A stretch of DNA of 64,000 bases, taken from NCBI RefSeq assembly GCF_026212465.1, contig NC_080052.1, positions 17,822,519-17,886,518 on the forward strand. Reading direction: 5' to 3'. The notes below the pieces were generated by a model. The model was given only the letters and a program-made list of their open reading frames with translations. It did not search any database and had not been told where the DNA came from. Shown here piece after piece: positions 51,087 through 62,060 of the stretch. Numbering within the stretch: the first letter of the stretch is position 1; every line of letters starts with the position of its first letter. Position numbers and translations under genes: made by a program. This DNA is from Amaranthus tricolor (lineage: Eukaryota; Streptophyta; Magnoliopsida; Caryophyllales; Amaranthaceae).

Positions 51087-52194
51087 CCTATGTGTGATTA
51101 ATTAAAAACAAAATTAATAGGCCTAAATCAAAATATACATTCAACCCTAATTAACCTATTTAATCTTATACCTTATTTAACCTGATTAACCTTTATACTA
51201 TTTAAACTATTCAAATTATGTATATTCTAATTACAAAACATATATAAACCAAATAAACCATTTTGTAACAAAATACACATAAATTAAAATAATTAGCAAA
51301 CTAAAAATAACATAAACTATAAAAAATGTAAAACTTAAAAACCACTACATACAGAAGTAAAATCACATTCAAATGTACAAATAAAACAACCTTCAATCTA
51401 CCCAAAAAATTCTAATTAAACAAAGTTAGTAAATATCAAAAATAAATAAATAAATAAATAAATCTTGATAGTTGAATAGAAATTACCTTGGTATTTAGAT
51501 GATAATGTTATGCTCTACAAATGGATTATGTAACCCACAATGAAAAACAAAAATAACATTAGTGTAATTAATTTGAAGAACTAAGCCCTAAAATACTATT
51601 AAACTTGAAGAATTTAAAGGTTGAAGAAATTAAAAAGAGAAATTATACCTTAAAAAACCAAACCCTAAAAATCAGATGAACAGTAGCTTTGGAATTAGAA
51701 TAAAAAGGTTGGAACAACCAGCTTTCGAACTAGAAGAAGAAGCTTAAAAACAAACTTGAAGGTTGAAAATTTTTTGTGGGTTTGAAGAAGAAAACTTGAA
51801 CAAACCTGAAGAAACAAACGAACAATGAAGCACTAAAGAATTTCCATTGGTTTGATGAAGGAAATTTGAAGCTTTAAAGAATTTTCGTGGGTTTGAAGAA
51901 GTAATATAGCTTCAAAATGAAGATGAAGAATTAGTATAGCTTAAAGAAGGTGAAGAGCTTTCGTGGGTTTGTAATAAAACAATAGCTAAAATGAAAAAAT
52001 GTCGAGGGCTTTGTGTATTATAAAAGGCGCGGGAGATTGTGGAAAAAAAGTAGGGTATATGCTGAGGTTTTATGTGTTACAACCATAGCATATACTCTTT
52101 ATTTTTTGCCTATTTTATTCTATTACTTTTATGTTGCGTTTATTAAAAACCGCAACATAAGTTCCGGAACATCTTGAGGTTTTTCCCACCAATG
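50573..52194 (-). mobile_element. Second CACTA element, truncated; 5' end, inverted relative to the first
   Basis: On the minus strand the element starts CATTGGTGGGAAAAACC (ending at plus position 52194), a slightly decayed CACTA terminus. It continues through subterminal GTTGCGG motifs and about 1 kb of AT-rich 5' sequence (51087-52190, no gene seen) into the TNPD start. It is cut at 50573, exactly where the terminus of the other CACTA element begins. That arrangement fits insertion of the first element into this one, followed by loss of the far sides. Confidence 0.7.
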
Positions 52195-52455
52195 ATTTTT
52201 TTTTTTAAATTGCTAATAAGGATATTCAGGATAATTATATGTTTAGTTAGAGTATGATTTTATATGTACCGGAGGTAATTTAATTGAAACAATAAGTCGC
52301 CAAAATGACCTCTTTTGTTAAAATTAAAATATTAATAGTATAAAAGGATGGTTCATATCAATTATATTATTATTGATCGACTCAAAAGAAAGTCCCTAAT
52401 ACTATATTTGTGTGAATTTCTTTTGAGTGGTGATAAACATGTGATAATTATAAGG
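52195..52455. other. Unassigned AT-rich spacer
   Basis: Between the CACTA terminus and the hAT-like element. It includes TATGTACCGGAGGTAATTTAATTG and similar text that could be part of an LTR belonging to the decayed Copia element further right, but I could not pair it with a second copy. No gene seen. Confidence 0.4.
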
Positions 52456-53092
52456 ATTACATGCATAGGCGGACCTATGTTATGGAATGGGTAACATACG
52501 CTTCCCATATTTTTTAAAAAAAACTTAATATTCTTTGTTGGTTTTGTTGCCATGAATAATGATACAATTCCAGTTTTAGTTTACGCAGAGCCGTCTCAGA
52601 TATTTTAGGGGCCCTAAGCAAAAATAAAAATACAAATGTGTATGTTATATCTTTTTTAAATATCAACGTGATGTATTAATTTTTTTTCCGATCAAACAAG
52701 ACACTAGTCACACTACTTTGTTTGCTAACCCAATTAACCAATGAAAAACAAAAAATTAACAATATTTTTATATCTACACTCAATGATCTTCTCTGAAATA
52801 GAAAATATCAAATAATACAAAGTAAACATTAAACCAAATTAATTAAATTTCAGTTTAGTAAAACAAACAATACCAGGTGGCCATTAAACTACACCCAATT
52901 TAATCGATGAAAAACAACAAATTCAATGAAGATGGTGGGAGTGAATGTGATTAAGGAGTAAAATTTCAGTTTTTGATGCGCAAAGCTGTAAAAGTAACAA
53001 TTGGAAAAAAAAATATATGTATGGATATTGGAGGTGGTTAATCAAATTAATCAAATTCCAATACCAAAAGGGGTTTGCTTTGATGAGATAAG

Positions 53093-53264
<172 letters not shown>

Positions 53265-53265
53265 G

Positions 53266-54452
53266 TGTAGAAATGCAAATAGATGATCGAATGCAACAAG
53301 AGGGGAGTGAATTGTTGTGTATTGAGTTTAAGATTTTTGCCTCTAATTTTGCGGAATTATAATAAAATAAAACTTAAACTTAAAATGAAAAGGATATAAA
53401 AGGAGACAAAGATTTTACGTGGAAACCTTCTTGGCCTAATAAGAAGGAAAAACCACGACCCCGGGGGATTTCAAAATTCTCACTATGTTTTAGGCAATCA
53501 ATTACAATCACATTAAACCATTTGCTTCACTTGAAGCTTCTCTACTCTAGGCCTAATTCTCTTTCTCTTCTCTTTCTCCTTCTCTTTCTCTTCTCACGCT
53601 TCTATTGAAGCTTCTATATTCCCCTAGACATCCCTTAAGTCTAGTTACAACAAAACACACAAATACCCTTATAAGGCCAAATTTTCAAGAGGATAAAAAT
53701 TAAGTAATTGCTTTAAGAAAAATATAATAAATTAATTGGCATATAAAAACTGAAAATATTTTTCTTAATTGATCTCCCTTAATGGACACTCTTAGATTGC
53801 TACCGGTTTGAGCAAAGTTCCTCCTATTTATAGTGGGAACAGCCAGCAGTTACCTTAGACACACCTACCACTATACTCCACGTTCTCAAAAGAAAAAGAT
53901 AGTGGTCTTGCCAAAAAAATAAACGTCCAGCTGTCATTTGCTCAAAGAGGAAAACGGTTTCCTCAAGCTAAAAATAGCATAGGAATTAAAACACAAGATC
54001 CTAAATAATAGAAGATCTCAATCTTAAAAAGAATAAGTCTTAGGCTATTTTTAGATAACCTAAAAATAGTTTTGCCAACCAATTTATTAATTAATTAAGC
54101 AATTAATTTAATTTTTAACCATTACATCAACTTAAAAACAGAAGATAATTAATTCGCAATTTTCCAACAGATGTTTTTCTCCAGACCTGCGACGTGGGAA
54201 CAGTGTACTGTCTCCATCTACAACTTCAGTCAGATTGTCAACTTTGGGAACAGTAGACCGTCTATCTACCTTTAACGTTCTAAGCACTTATCTAACTTCT
54301 TGGATATTCTAAGACACGTACAACTTCCACGAACCAAGTCATAGACTTCATCAACGATTTCAACAGAATCGGATATTCACCTACAAAACAATCTCTAAAA
54401 CATGTTTGTTTATTTAAAAGTGAAGTCATCATCAAAACCTAAGAGGCCAACA
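53266..54452 (-). repeat. Solo LTR of the Sirevirus family
   Basis: 1187 bp, similar over its whole length to 32237-33424. It starts TGTAGAAATGCAAAT, a diverged end, and finishes AAGAGGCCAACA. A perfect 5-bp duplication, ATTAG, flanks it (53261-53265 and 54453-54457). No internal element sequence remains, so it arose by recombination between the two LTRs of a full element. The orientation matches the Sirevirus at 32-42 kb. Confidence 0.9.
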
Positions 54453-54882
54453 ATTAGTTTATAAATAAAATATAAAATATTCTTAATATGGCTCAAGGAG
54501 CTGTCCACTTTAACAAAAGAATAGAAAGACGTCACTTGACCAATACAGAAATGAGATAAGTGGTGTGTTTGGTAAATGATATTTTTTAATACTTTTTATT
54601 GATTTTTGATTTTTTGTTTATCAAACCATTAAAAAACATTAAATGAATAGCTTTATATATGAGAACTTAAAAAGAACAATTGTAATTTTATATTTTGTTA
54701 CCTTTTCACTATGTTATACTTTAATTTCGTTGTAACTTGTAACTTTTGATTTGGAGTAATGAAGAATTTTTGGATGCTTATTTTACAAACAAAACTCTCG
54801 AATTTCTTATTAATTTACTTAAACACGTTGGTGAATTGTGCTACCCATAATTTAGAGTCTAGGATCCGCCACTGATTACATG

Positions 54883-55118
54883 TGATTATTTAATCATTTC
54901 AAAGGAAGGTTTGATAGTCGACGTGTTATTTATTATCAATGTTTAATTACTGCAACAAGATGTCACTAAGAAGGTGATATTTTCATCCAAAGATGCTATA
55001 TTAATGGAAAATCCGACATTGTGTAATGGGATATTACTAAATTAAACTTATATTTATTAGTTTACGAATTAAAGTTTGTGAGTTTGTTATGTTTATTTTT
55101 TCTTTTTCTTTGTCAGCT
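54883..55118. other. Spacer before the decayed Copia gag
   Basis: Probably the leader or LTR end of the Copia element that follows. It has a pyrimidine stretch (TTTTTTCTTTTTCTTTGTCAG) just before the gag ATG. I could not identify a primer-binding site or an LTR end with certainty. Confidence 0.35.
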
Positions 55119-55344
55119 ATGTCTAATCCTACTAATATTACTTCCAACATCAATTCAACTCCTATGTTAAATGGCTTAAATTTTAAAGAATGGAAAGAAA
55201 ATCTTTCGATTGTTCTTGGAGTTATGGATCTCAACCTTGCGTTAGGGATTGACTCTCCTGCCCTAATTACTGATTTGAGTAACTCTAATCAAAAGAAGGA
55301 GTTAGAAAGGTGGGAAAAGTCAAATCGCATGTGTTTAATTAAGG

Positions 55345-55886
55345 TTGAAAGTTTGGTTTTTAGTTTGGATTCAATACAAATCCAAATCAAACCGAATAAA
55401 ATTCGATTTTGATATTTTCAATCCAAATCCAAATCATAATATTTATAATCCAAATTGAACGGAACCAAAATTTAAAATACCAATCCAAATTGAACCGAAT
55501 AGACCGAATTGCACCGATTTGTATATTTTGCACCGAAAATCAAATTTGCGTGTATTGTTTCAAACTTATTCTTTCTAAAGCTCCTAAATAGATATTAATA
55601 ATTTTAGGGTCTTTAATTTGAACAAGTAAAAAACTTTTAACAAAAATCTAAAAATAAGGGCAAATATTCAAACAAATCATATGTTAGATATAACATGCCT
55701 TTAACATCTTGGTTTTTTCGATTTTTCGGTTTTATTGGACCCTAGACCGAGTCCAAACCGAACACCGAATTATAATTAAAATTCAGTCCAAACCAAACCA
55801 AATTTAAAATATAGTCGAACCAAATTACTTATTCGATTTTGTTTGCTTTGGTGTTCGGATTTTCACCAAATTACTTACACCCTATG
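55345..55886. mobile_element. MITE-like insertion rich in TTTGGTTT/AAACCGAA motifs
   Basis: Interrupts the gag pseudogene between MCLI and IIKMAIPEAF. The right end, read on the minus strand, begins CATAGGGTGTAAGTAATTTGG, like the ends of common plant hAT-type MITEs that carry CGGTTTGG repeats. The left end has been eroded, and I see no certain target duplication (TAATT at 55336-55340 and 55892-55896 is possible). Non-coding. Confidence 0.5.
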
Positions 55887-55924
55887 TATAATAATTATTA
55901 AAATGGCCATTCCTGAAGCATTCA

Positions 55925-56478
55925 CGGCCCGTTTGGTTGATGGTAATGAAGTAATGGGAATGAAATATTGTAATGGCAATAGTTATAAAGAAATGGATAT
56001 GAGAATTGGTAATGAAGATTCTTTTGTTTGGTGTGCATGACTAAAGAATGGTAATGGAAGATAATATTCCAATGATTGCATTTGGTTGTTAGTAATAAAA
56101 ATGGTAATGACTCTTAGTTTCATTATTTTATATTTGTATCTAAAAGCATTATTGTATCTAAATTATTCTATCTAATGATTCTTTTTTTAATAATAATATT
56201 TTTTTGGATAATTACATACATTACCTTTTTTTTTCTTCATTATTTTTTTTCTTCAGCTCGAAATAACATTATCTTATTTTATTACCACAGTAATACTTCA
56301 TTACCATTACAGCGTAATACCAGGTTGTTTGATGGTAATAAAAATGACCCTTTTTGGTAATTTAATTACCTTATTTTATTACCATCCATTACCATTGAAG
56401 GCATCCAAATAACCAAATTTTTTATTACTTAATTTTATTACCATTACCGCCCTCTAATACCATGTACCAAACGGGCCG
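55925..56478. mobile_element. 554-bp MITE with perfect 13-bp inverted ends
   Basis: It begins CGGCCCGTTTGGT and ends ACCAAACGGGCCG, a perfect inverted repeat, and is flanked by TCA on both sides (55922-55924 and 56479-56481). The interior is rich in GGTAATGA and TCATTACC motifs in inverted orientation. The ends resemble Tourist/PIF-Harbinger MITEs (GGCCCGTTTGG), whose target is usually TWA; TCA is atypical. Its removal restores the gag sequence except for one base. Confidence 0.82.
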
Positions 56479-56649
56479 TCAGGGTACAATGTTTAATGAC
56501 ATAACTATTGCTAAAGCTTTCCTTACAAATGTTTAAAAAAGGTCTTTCAAAAATGAAAAGTATGAAATTGGTACAATTTTGACAACCTTAATTTCATTGA
56601 GATACAAAAGGTAATGGTAATATCAAGGAGTACATAATAGAAATGTCTC

Positions 56650-57784
56650 TGTTGGCCTCTTAGGTTTTGATGATGACTTCACTTTTAAATAAACAAACAT
56701 GTTTTAGAGATTGTTTTGTAGGTAAATATCCGATTTTGTTAAAATCGTTGATGAAACCTATGACTTGGTTCGTGGAAGTTGTATGTGTCGTAAATATCTA
56801 AGAAGTTAGATAATTGCTTAGGATGTTAAAAGTAGACAGGCGGTCTACTGTTCCCAAAGTTGACAATCTGACGAAAGTTGTAGATGGAGACAGTACACTG
56901 TTCCTACGTTGCAAGTCTGGAGAAGACATCGGCTGGAAAACTGCAAATAATATATTTTCTGTTTTTAAGTTGATGTAACGGTTAAGAGTTAAATTAGTTG
57001 CTTAATTAATTAATAAGGTTGTTGGCAAAACTATTTTTAGTCATCTAAAAATAACCTAAGACTTATTCTTTATTGAGAAAAGGTCTCCTTTTATTTAGGA
57101 TCTTCATTGAACTCCTATGCTATTTTTAGTTTGAAGGAACCGTCTCCTATTATTAGCAAATGGTAATCGGTTCTATTTCTGGTTCTCCACTATCTTTTGC
57201 TTTAGGAACAAGTAAGTTAGTGGAAGTTATTTTGCAAAAGAAAGTTACGGCTGTTCCCATTATAAATAGGAGGAACTACGCCTAAACTAGTTTCGTATCC
57301 AAGAGTGTCCAATAAGGGAGATCAATTAAGAAAAATATTTTCAGCTATTTCATGCCAATTAATTTATTATATTTTTCTTAAAGCAACTATTTAATTTTTA
57401 TCCTCTTGAGAATTTGGCCTTGTAAGGGTAATTGAGTATTTTGTTGTAACTAGACTTAAGGGAAGTCTAGGGGATTAGAGAAGCTTCAAGTAAAGTGTGA
57501 AAATTAGAAGAGAAAGAGAAGGAGAAAGAGAAGAGAAAGAGAAATAGGTCTAGAATAGAGAAGCTTCATGTGAAGCAAATTGTTTTATGTGATTGTAATT
57601 GATTGCCTAAAACATAGTAAGAATTTTGAAATCCCGGGGGGTCGTGGTTTTTCCTTCTTATTAGGCCAAGAAGGTTTCCACATAAAATCTTTGTCTCCTT
57701 TTATCGTTTTCACTTTATGTTTAAGTTTTATTTTATTGTTATAATTCCGCAAAATTAGAGTCAAAAATCTTAAGCTTAATACAC
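56650..57784 (+). repeat. Truncated LTR of the Sirevirus family, plus orientation
   Basis: It begins TGTTGGCCTCTTAGG and follows the Sirevirus LTR in reverse order relative to the 32-kb copy, with the TATA box at 57259-57268 and the CCCGGGGGGTCGTGG block near 57640. Homology ends at AATACAC (57784), about 50 bp short of the LTR end, where gag sequence of the host Copia resumes. No matching target duplicate is found (left flank GTCTC), so a deletion removed the right LTR end and a little gag. Confidence 0.85.
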
Positions 57785-58190
57785 TTTTCGAGGATTTAAT
57801 AGTGTACTTGGTTTTGATATCTCTTCCAACATTTTTTATCAGTGAAAGGTGAGCTATAATTATGAGAAAGAGACTTGGTTTCTGAATGAGCTCATCTCAC
57901 ACTGTGTATAGGAAGAGGAAAGGTTGAAGCTAGAATAGACTAAAAGTGCTCATCTTGCCTTTACCTAAAAATCTCAAAGGAAAAGGCCACAAAAGAAAGA
58001 AGTTGCATATAAGGATTTCCAAAAGAAACAACAAAAGGATAAGTCAACCAATACTGAATATAAGGGTAGTTTCTTTTGCACAAATCCCAATCATAGAAAG
58101 AAGCAATACAACAATTATCACGTTTGGCGTGCTTAGAAAGGTTTTTATTTTACTTTGGTTTGCTCTGTAGTTAATTTGGTTTCATTGCCT

Positions 58191-60746
58191 AGACACACAT
58201 GGTGGATAGATTTTGGTGTAACCATTCACATCCGTGTGTCTTTGCATGGTTTTCTGAGTTGTCAAAAACCAAATGATGGTGAACGATACATCTATGTGGG
58301 AGACGGCAATGCGGTTGAAGTATAAGAAATTGAAAGAGTTTAGATTATTGTTAAAAAGTTAATTTTATTTGGATCTTAATGAAATATCTATTGTACCTTT
58401 TTTGACGGAATTTCATTTTAATTTCCTCTCTGGACAAATTTGATTTTTCTTGTTCATTTGAAAATGGAATCTTCAGTTTGTTTCATGATTCAAAGTTGGT
58501 TGGTTCTACTTATTTATTATTAAATGATAATCTATATAAAATTGATTTTATTACTTCATATAAGAATCCTTGCAATTATCTTTGTGGGGAATAAAAAGAA
58601 AAGCAATTAACGAAAATTTAGTATCATTGTGGGACAAGAGTAGACCATATCTCAAAAAGAAAATGCAAAGGCTTGTACTTAATGGAATTTTAGGCCCTTT
58701 AACTTTCACAGACATTATGTTTGTGTTAAATGTATTAAAAGAAAACAAATCAATCAGAGATATGATGCCAATAGCTCTTTGGATGTCTTAGAATTTATTC
58801 ACACAGATATGTGTGGTCCATTTCCAAGTCCCTCTTGGAATGGACAACTATATTTTATTAGGCTCATAAACAATTATTCCAGATATGGCTATATGTATTT
58901 CATTCATGAAAAAAATCAATCACTAAACGTTTTACAAAAATATAAGGCTGAAGTTGAAAATCAAAGGATTAAATTGGTGAGATCTAATCATGGGGTGAAT
59001 ACTATGGTCGTTATGACGGCTCAAGTGAACAACATCCAGGACCTTTTGCTAAATTCATGGAACAATGTGGTATTGTTCCTTAGTATACCATACGTGGTAC
59101 TCCAAATATGAATGGTGTTGCTGAGAGACGAATTATGACTCTTAAAGAAATGGTAATAAGTATGATTTGTCATCCTACCTTACCAGAGTCACTCTGGGAG
59201 AAGCACTTAAGACTTAGCTTGTATTCTTAACAGGGTACCAAAAAAAGCAAATCACAATAAGACCCTATATGAACTGTGAAAATTTGAGTCTAAATCATTT
59301 TTATATTTGGAGATGTCCAACTGAGGGACGGCCTTATAGGCCTAATGAAAAAAAAATGGATTTCAGAATAGTTAGTTGTTAATTTGTTGGATACTTTGAA
59401 AACTCAAGAGGATTAAGTTTTATGATCCTAAAGCTTTTTTTTTTTTTTTGAGACGGATAATGCTAGATTTCTTGATGATGTCGATTTTTTGGAGGGACAT
59501 ACAACTAGAAACATTGTTTTTGAAGATGAGACAATTATTATTCCTCCTGATGTCATTGCTATTGAATCGATTTCCGCATTAGACGTTACTTAGGAGCAGT
59601 TTAAAATAATGTTGTTGGAGAACCTCCCAGAGGATAAACTCTCGCTTCTCAAGAAGTTGTGCCATAAAAAAGATCCACTAGAGAGAGAAGAAGTACATTG
59701 TCAGATGATTACATATTGCATATCTTCAAGAACATAAAAGTTCTACCTTTCCAGAGTGGACAGATGCCGAAAAAGATCAAGTTTGAACACATGGCAATGA
59801 AAGATGACCCAGTCAACTCTCATCAAGCTTTAAAAAGTGTAAATTCTCAGCGATGGCTTGAAGACATGAATGAGGAAATACAATCTATGAAGGACAATGA
59901 TGTTTGAGATCTCGTCGTATTGCCAAAAGGTATAAAACCTATTGATAATAAATGGATATTTAAAACCAAAAAAGGATTCAAATGGCAATGTAAAGAGATT
60001 TAAAGCTCGTCTAGTAGTGCAAGGTTTTTACATAAAAAGAAAGCATTGATTACAAAGAGCCGTTCACTTCGGTTTCTTCAAAAGACGCCTTGAGGATTAT
60101 AATGGCATTGGAAGCTAATTTTGATCTTTAGTTACATCAGATGGATGTAAAGACAATGTTTCTCAATGGCAATATTAATGAGACAACTTATTTGAAACAA
60201 CTTGAAAACTTTGTGGCAAGTGACACAAAGAAGATGGTTTGAAAAGTCAAGAAATCTATCTATGGACTCAAGTGGGCGTCTCATCAATGGTATTTGAAGT
60301 TTCATCAAGTGATTCTCACACTTAATTTCGAGATGATTTTTTAATTGAATGCATTTACCACAAGTTTAGTGGAAGGAAATACATTTTTCTGGTTTTTTAT
60401 GTTGATGATATATTGCTTGCCAGCAAAGGTATAAGCTTTGCGTAAAACTAAGAACTTTTTATCAAAGAATTTTAAGATGAAAGATCTTATGCCTCTTTTG
60501 TATTAAGTATTAAAATACATTGAGATCGTTCTCGAGATATTTTTGGATTGTATCAAAAATTTGTTGAAAAGGTATGGCATGCAAAACTGCAAACCAGGAG
60601 ATACCCCTGTGGCTAAGGAAGACAAGTTCAGTTTTGATCAGTGCCCCAAGAATAATTTGAGAAAAAGGAAATGGAAAATATTCCTTATGTGTCGGCAGTA
60701 AGGAGTTTAACGTATGCTCAAGTTTGCACTCGTCCATATATAGCAT
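58191..60746 (+). pseudogene. Copia pol pseudogene: protease, integrase and reverse transcriptase remnants
   Basis: Protease: TWWIDFGVTIHIRVSLHGFL near 58197, with DSGA changed to DFGV. Integrase: VCVKCIKRKQINQRYD near 58720, FIHTDMCGPFPSPSWNGQ (first catalytic Asp), RSNHGVN (second Asp changed to Asn) and NGVAERRIMTLKEM (catalytic Glu) near 59110. Linker: FETGNARF follows a T run near 59445. RT: NKWIFKTKK near 59950, ARLVVQGF, MDVKTMFLNGNINETTYLKQ, SIYGLKWASHQWY and YVDDILLASK near 60398. Connection: GDTPVAKEDKFSFDQCPKNN. Stops and frameshifts are frequent and RNase H is absent. Confidence 0.85.
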
Positions 60747-61373
60747 AAATAATAGTGAAAAATAGAGAATGAAACAAGAGATAACAAATACATAATGTTA
60801 TGAGGTATCTTAGATACCTTTCCCTCTAAATTGGTTAACTTTCATTAATATATTAAATAATACATCAATGATAAACCTCACACACTTGAGAACAAGTTCT
60901 TAAGATAGTGATTCCATTCAATAATGAATATCACCTAATTACTAATACATAGAAGAAGATAATTAATGGTATACTCAAATTCTAGTTTTTCTCTTTGTAT
61001 TAGCCTCACTCTCTTATGTTATAAACCTGATTTAGGACTATATATAGCCCCGTATATGTTTAAAACATTCTTAGGACAAGTTACTACTTAATCCCTAAGA
61101 AAAATAAGCCCATGAATTGAAATCGCGTTTTGTCACAGCTGAAGCCTGCTCGAACGAGCCACATGAGCGCTCGGATGAGCGTCTCACCATAACCTGCTTT
61201 TGACTTCTATAGCCTCTTTCTTTGAGCGCGCACTATTCCTTTTGTGTCTTGCCCATTCAAGGCACAACTCAAGTCTCTTTAGGTGGACTTTCTTGCATTG
61301 ATCAAGACCTTTCATGCCTTGCCCAATACAACCCCTTTGCACTACATTCTTGTTCTTCGTTGCACCATTATCG
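60747..61373 (-). repeat. LTR-like remnant, possibly a solo LTR
   Basis: Abruptly replaces the Copia pol sequence. It has LTR-like composition and a palindromic TATA-like CTATATATAG near 61040. I could not find a second copy or a target duplicate. The unit may extend through the hairpin to 61555, where the minus strand starts TGAGACACC. Frames here have no recognisable product. Confidence 0.4.
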
Positions 61374-61555
61374 TGAGACACCGAAGACCCTTTTGTGTCA
61401 CAGCATCATGTGCAATGGCTTGAGTCATCAAGCCATCACCTACACACTTAGTAGATTTGACACTTCAAATCTACTAAGTGTATGTAAAGGTGATGGCTTG
61501 ATGACTCAAGCCATTGGACATGGTGTTATGACACAAGAGAGTCTTCGGTGTCTCA
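61374..61555. repeat. Long near-perfect hairpin (87/91-nt arms, 4-nt loop)
   Basis: The left arm (61374-61460) starts TGAGACACCGAAGACC. The reverse complement of the right arm (61465-61555) starts TGAGACACCGAAGACT. The arms share long identical runs such as CAATGGCTTGAGTCATCAAG and CTTAGTAGATTTGA and meet at a CACT loop. By eye there are only about seven mismatches and one four-base indel. It could be a rearranged LTR end or a transcribed fold-back locus. Confidence 0.85.
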
Positions 61556-61820
61556 AGATGAGGGTGATTTTGATTTTTACTGAACTCAATTATCAACAAA
61601 ATCTAATTATGAACAAATTTTTACTGAACTCAAAAGTCTGTTATAACCACAGGTTGATTTTGATTTGTAGCCTTCTACTTGGTCGTTTTCATTCCCTTTA
61701 AAATTGAACCATCCAGAAATGGAAGTTTAGACTAGCTTTAGTGCCGCCACTGAATTCGTCCATCATTATTAAATAGTGCTTTCATTGTAAAATTTGTAAA
61801 TGTGACAAATATTAGATCTA

Positions 61821-62060
61821 CTCCCTCCTTTTAAAATAAAATGTCCCATTTATGTTTTATTTTACTAGTGACCGATAACTCTAAATATATAATTTATTCT
61901 CAATTTAAAAGTTAAAACTTACTTAGGTTGGAATTTGCATAATTCGTCTCAAATATAAATTTTTAATCAAGCGCAATTCAAGTTATTTAGAAATTAAAAT
62001 AGTACATCGACAAATATGTAAATTAAAATTGAACAGTTAATTTAAATGAGTGTAAGTATT
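61821..62060. mobile_element. Possible Stowaway-type MITE, one end only
   Basis: TA followed by CTCCCTCCTTTTAAAATAAA and ATGTCCC is the typical left end of a plant Tc1/mariner-derived MITE. No clear right end (GGGAG-TA) follows, so the element is eroded and the right limit is a guess. 61556-61820 contains two short copies of TTTTTACTGAACTCAA (near 61573 and 61618) and nothing else recognisable. Confidence 0.4.

Larger units (their letters stand above)
55119..58190 (+). pseudogene. Copia gag pseudogene in four pieces
   Basis: Piece 1 (55119 to about 55344) reads MSNPTNITSNINSTPMLNGL, then FKEWKENLSIVLGVMDLNLAL and ERWEKSNRMCLI. Piece 2 (about 55887-55924) continues IIKMAIPEAF. Piece 3 (56482-56649) continues FNDITIAKAFLTNV, then a stop, and KNEKYEIGTILTTLI and KEYIIEMS. 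Piece 4 (57785-58190) continues FEDLIVYLVLISLP, then SYNYEKETWFLNELISHCV and EEERLK. It also has a damaged zinc knuckle (FFCTNPNHRKKQYNNYHVWRA, in which the second Cys and the final Cys of the knuckle are lost). About a dozen residues around the LTR insertion are missing. Several in-frame stops make it non-functional. Confidence 0.82.
55119..60746 (+). mobile_element. Decayed Ty1/Copia retrotransposon, interrupted by three insertions
   Basis: Gag, protease, integrase and RT pieces follow in Copia order on the plus strand with many stops and frameshifts. It is a different lineage from the Sirevirus: gag starts MSNPTNITSN and the protease region reads WWIDFGVT. Insertions are an A/T-rich MITE-like element (about 55345-55886), a 554-bp MITE (55925-56478) and a truncated Sirevirus LTR (56650-57784). 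RNase H and the 3' LTR are missing: the sequence stops after the RT-connection block at CTRP-YIA near 60746 and unrelated LTR-like DNA follows. Confidence 0.85.

Noticed and set aside
52580..52625. Text GAGCCGTCTCAGATATTTTAGGGGCCC resembling another plant hAT end
   Set aside because: No matching second end or target duplicate was found nearby.
61735..61765. TGCCGCCACTG resembling the right end of the hAT-like element at 54874
   Set aside because: No partner end and no 8-bp duplicate located; too short to call.
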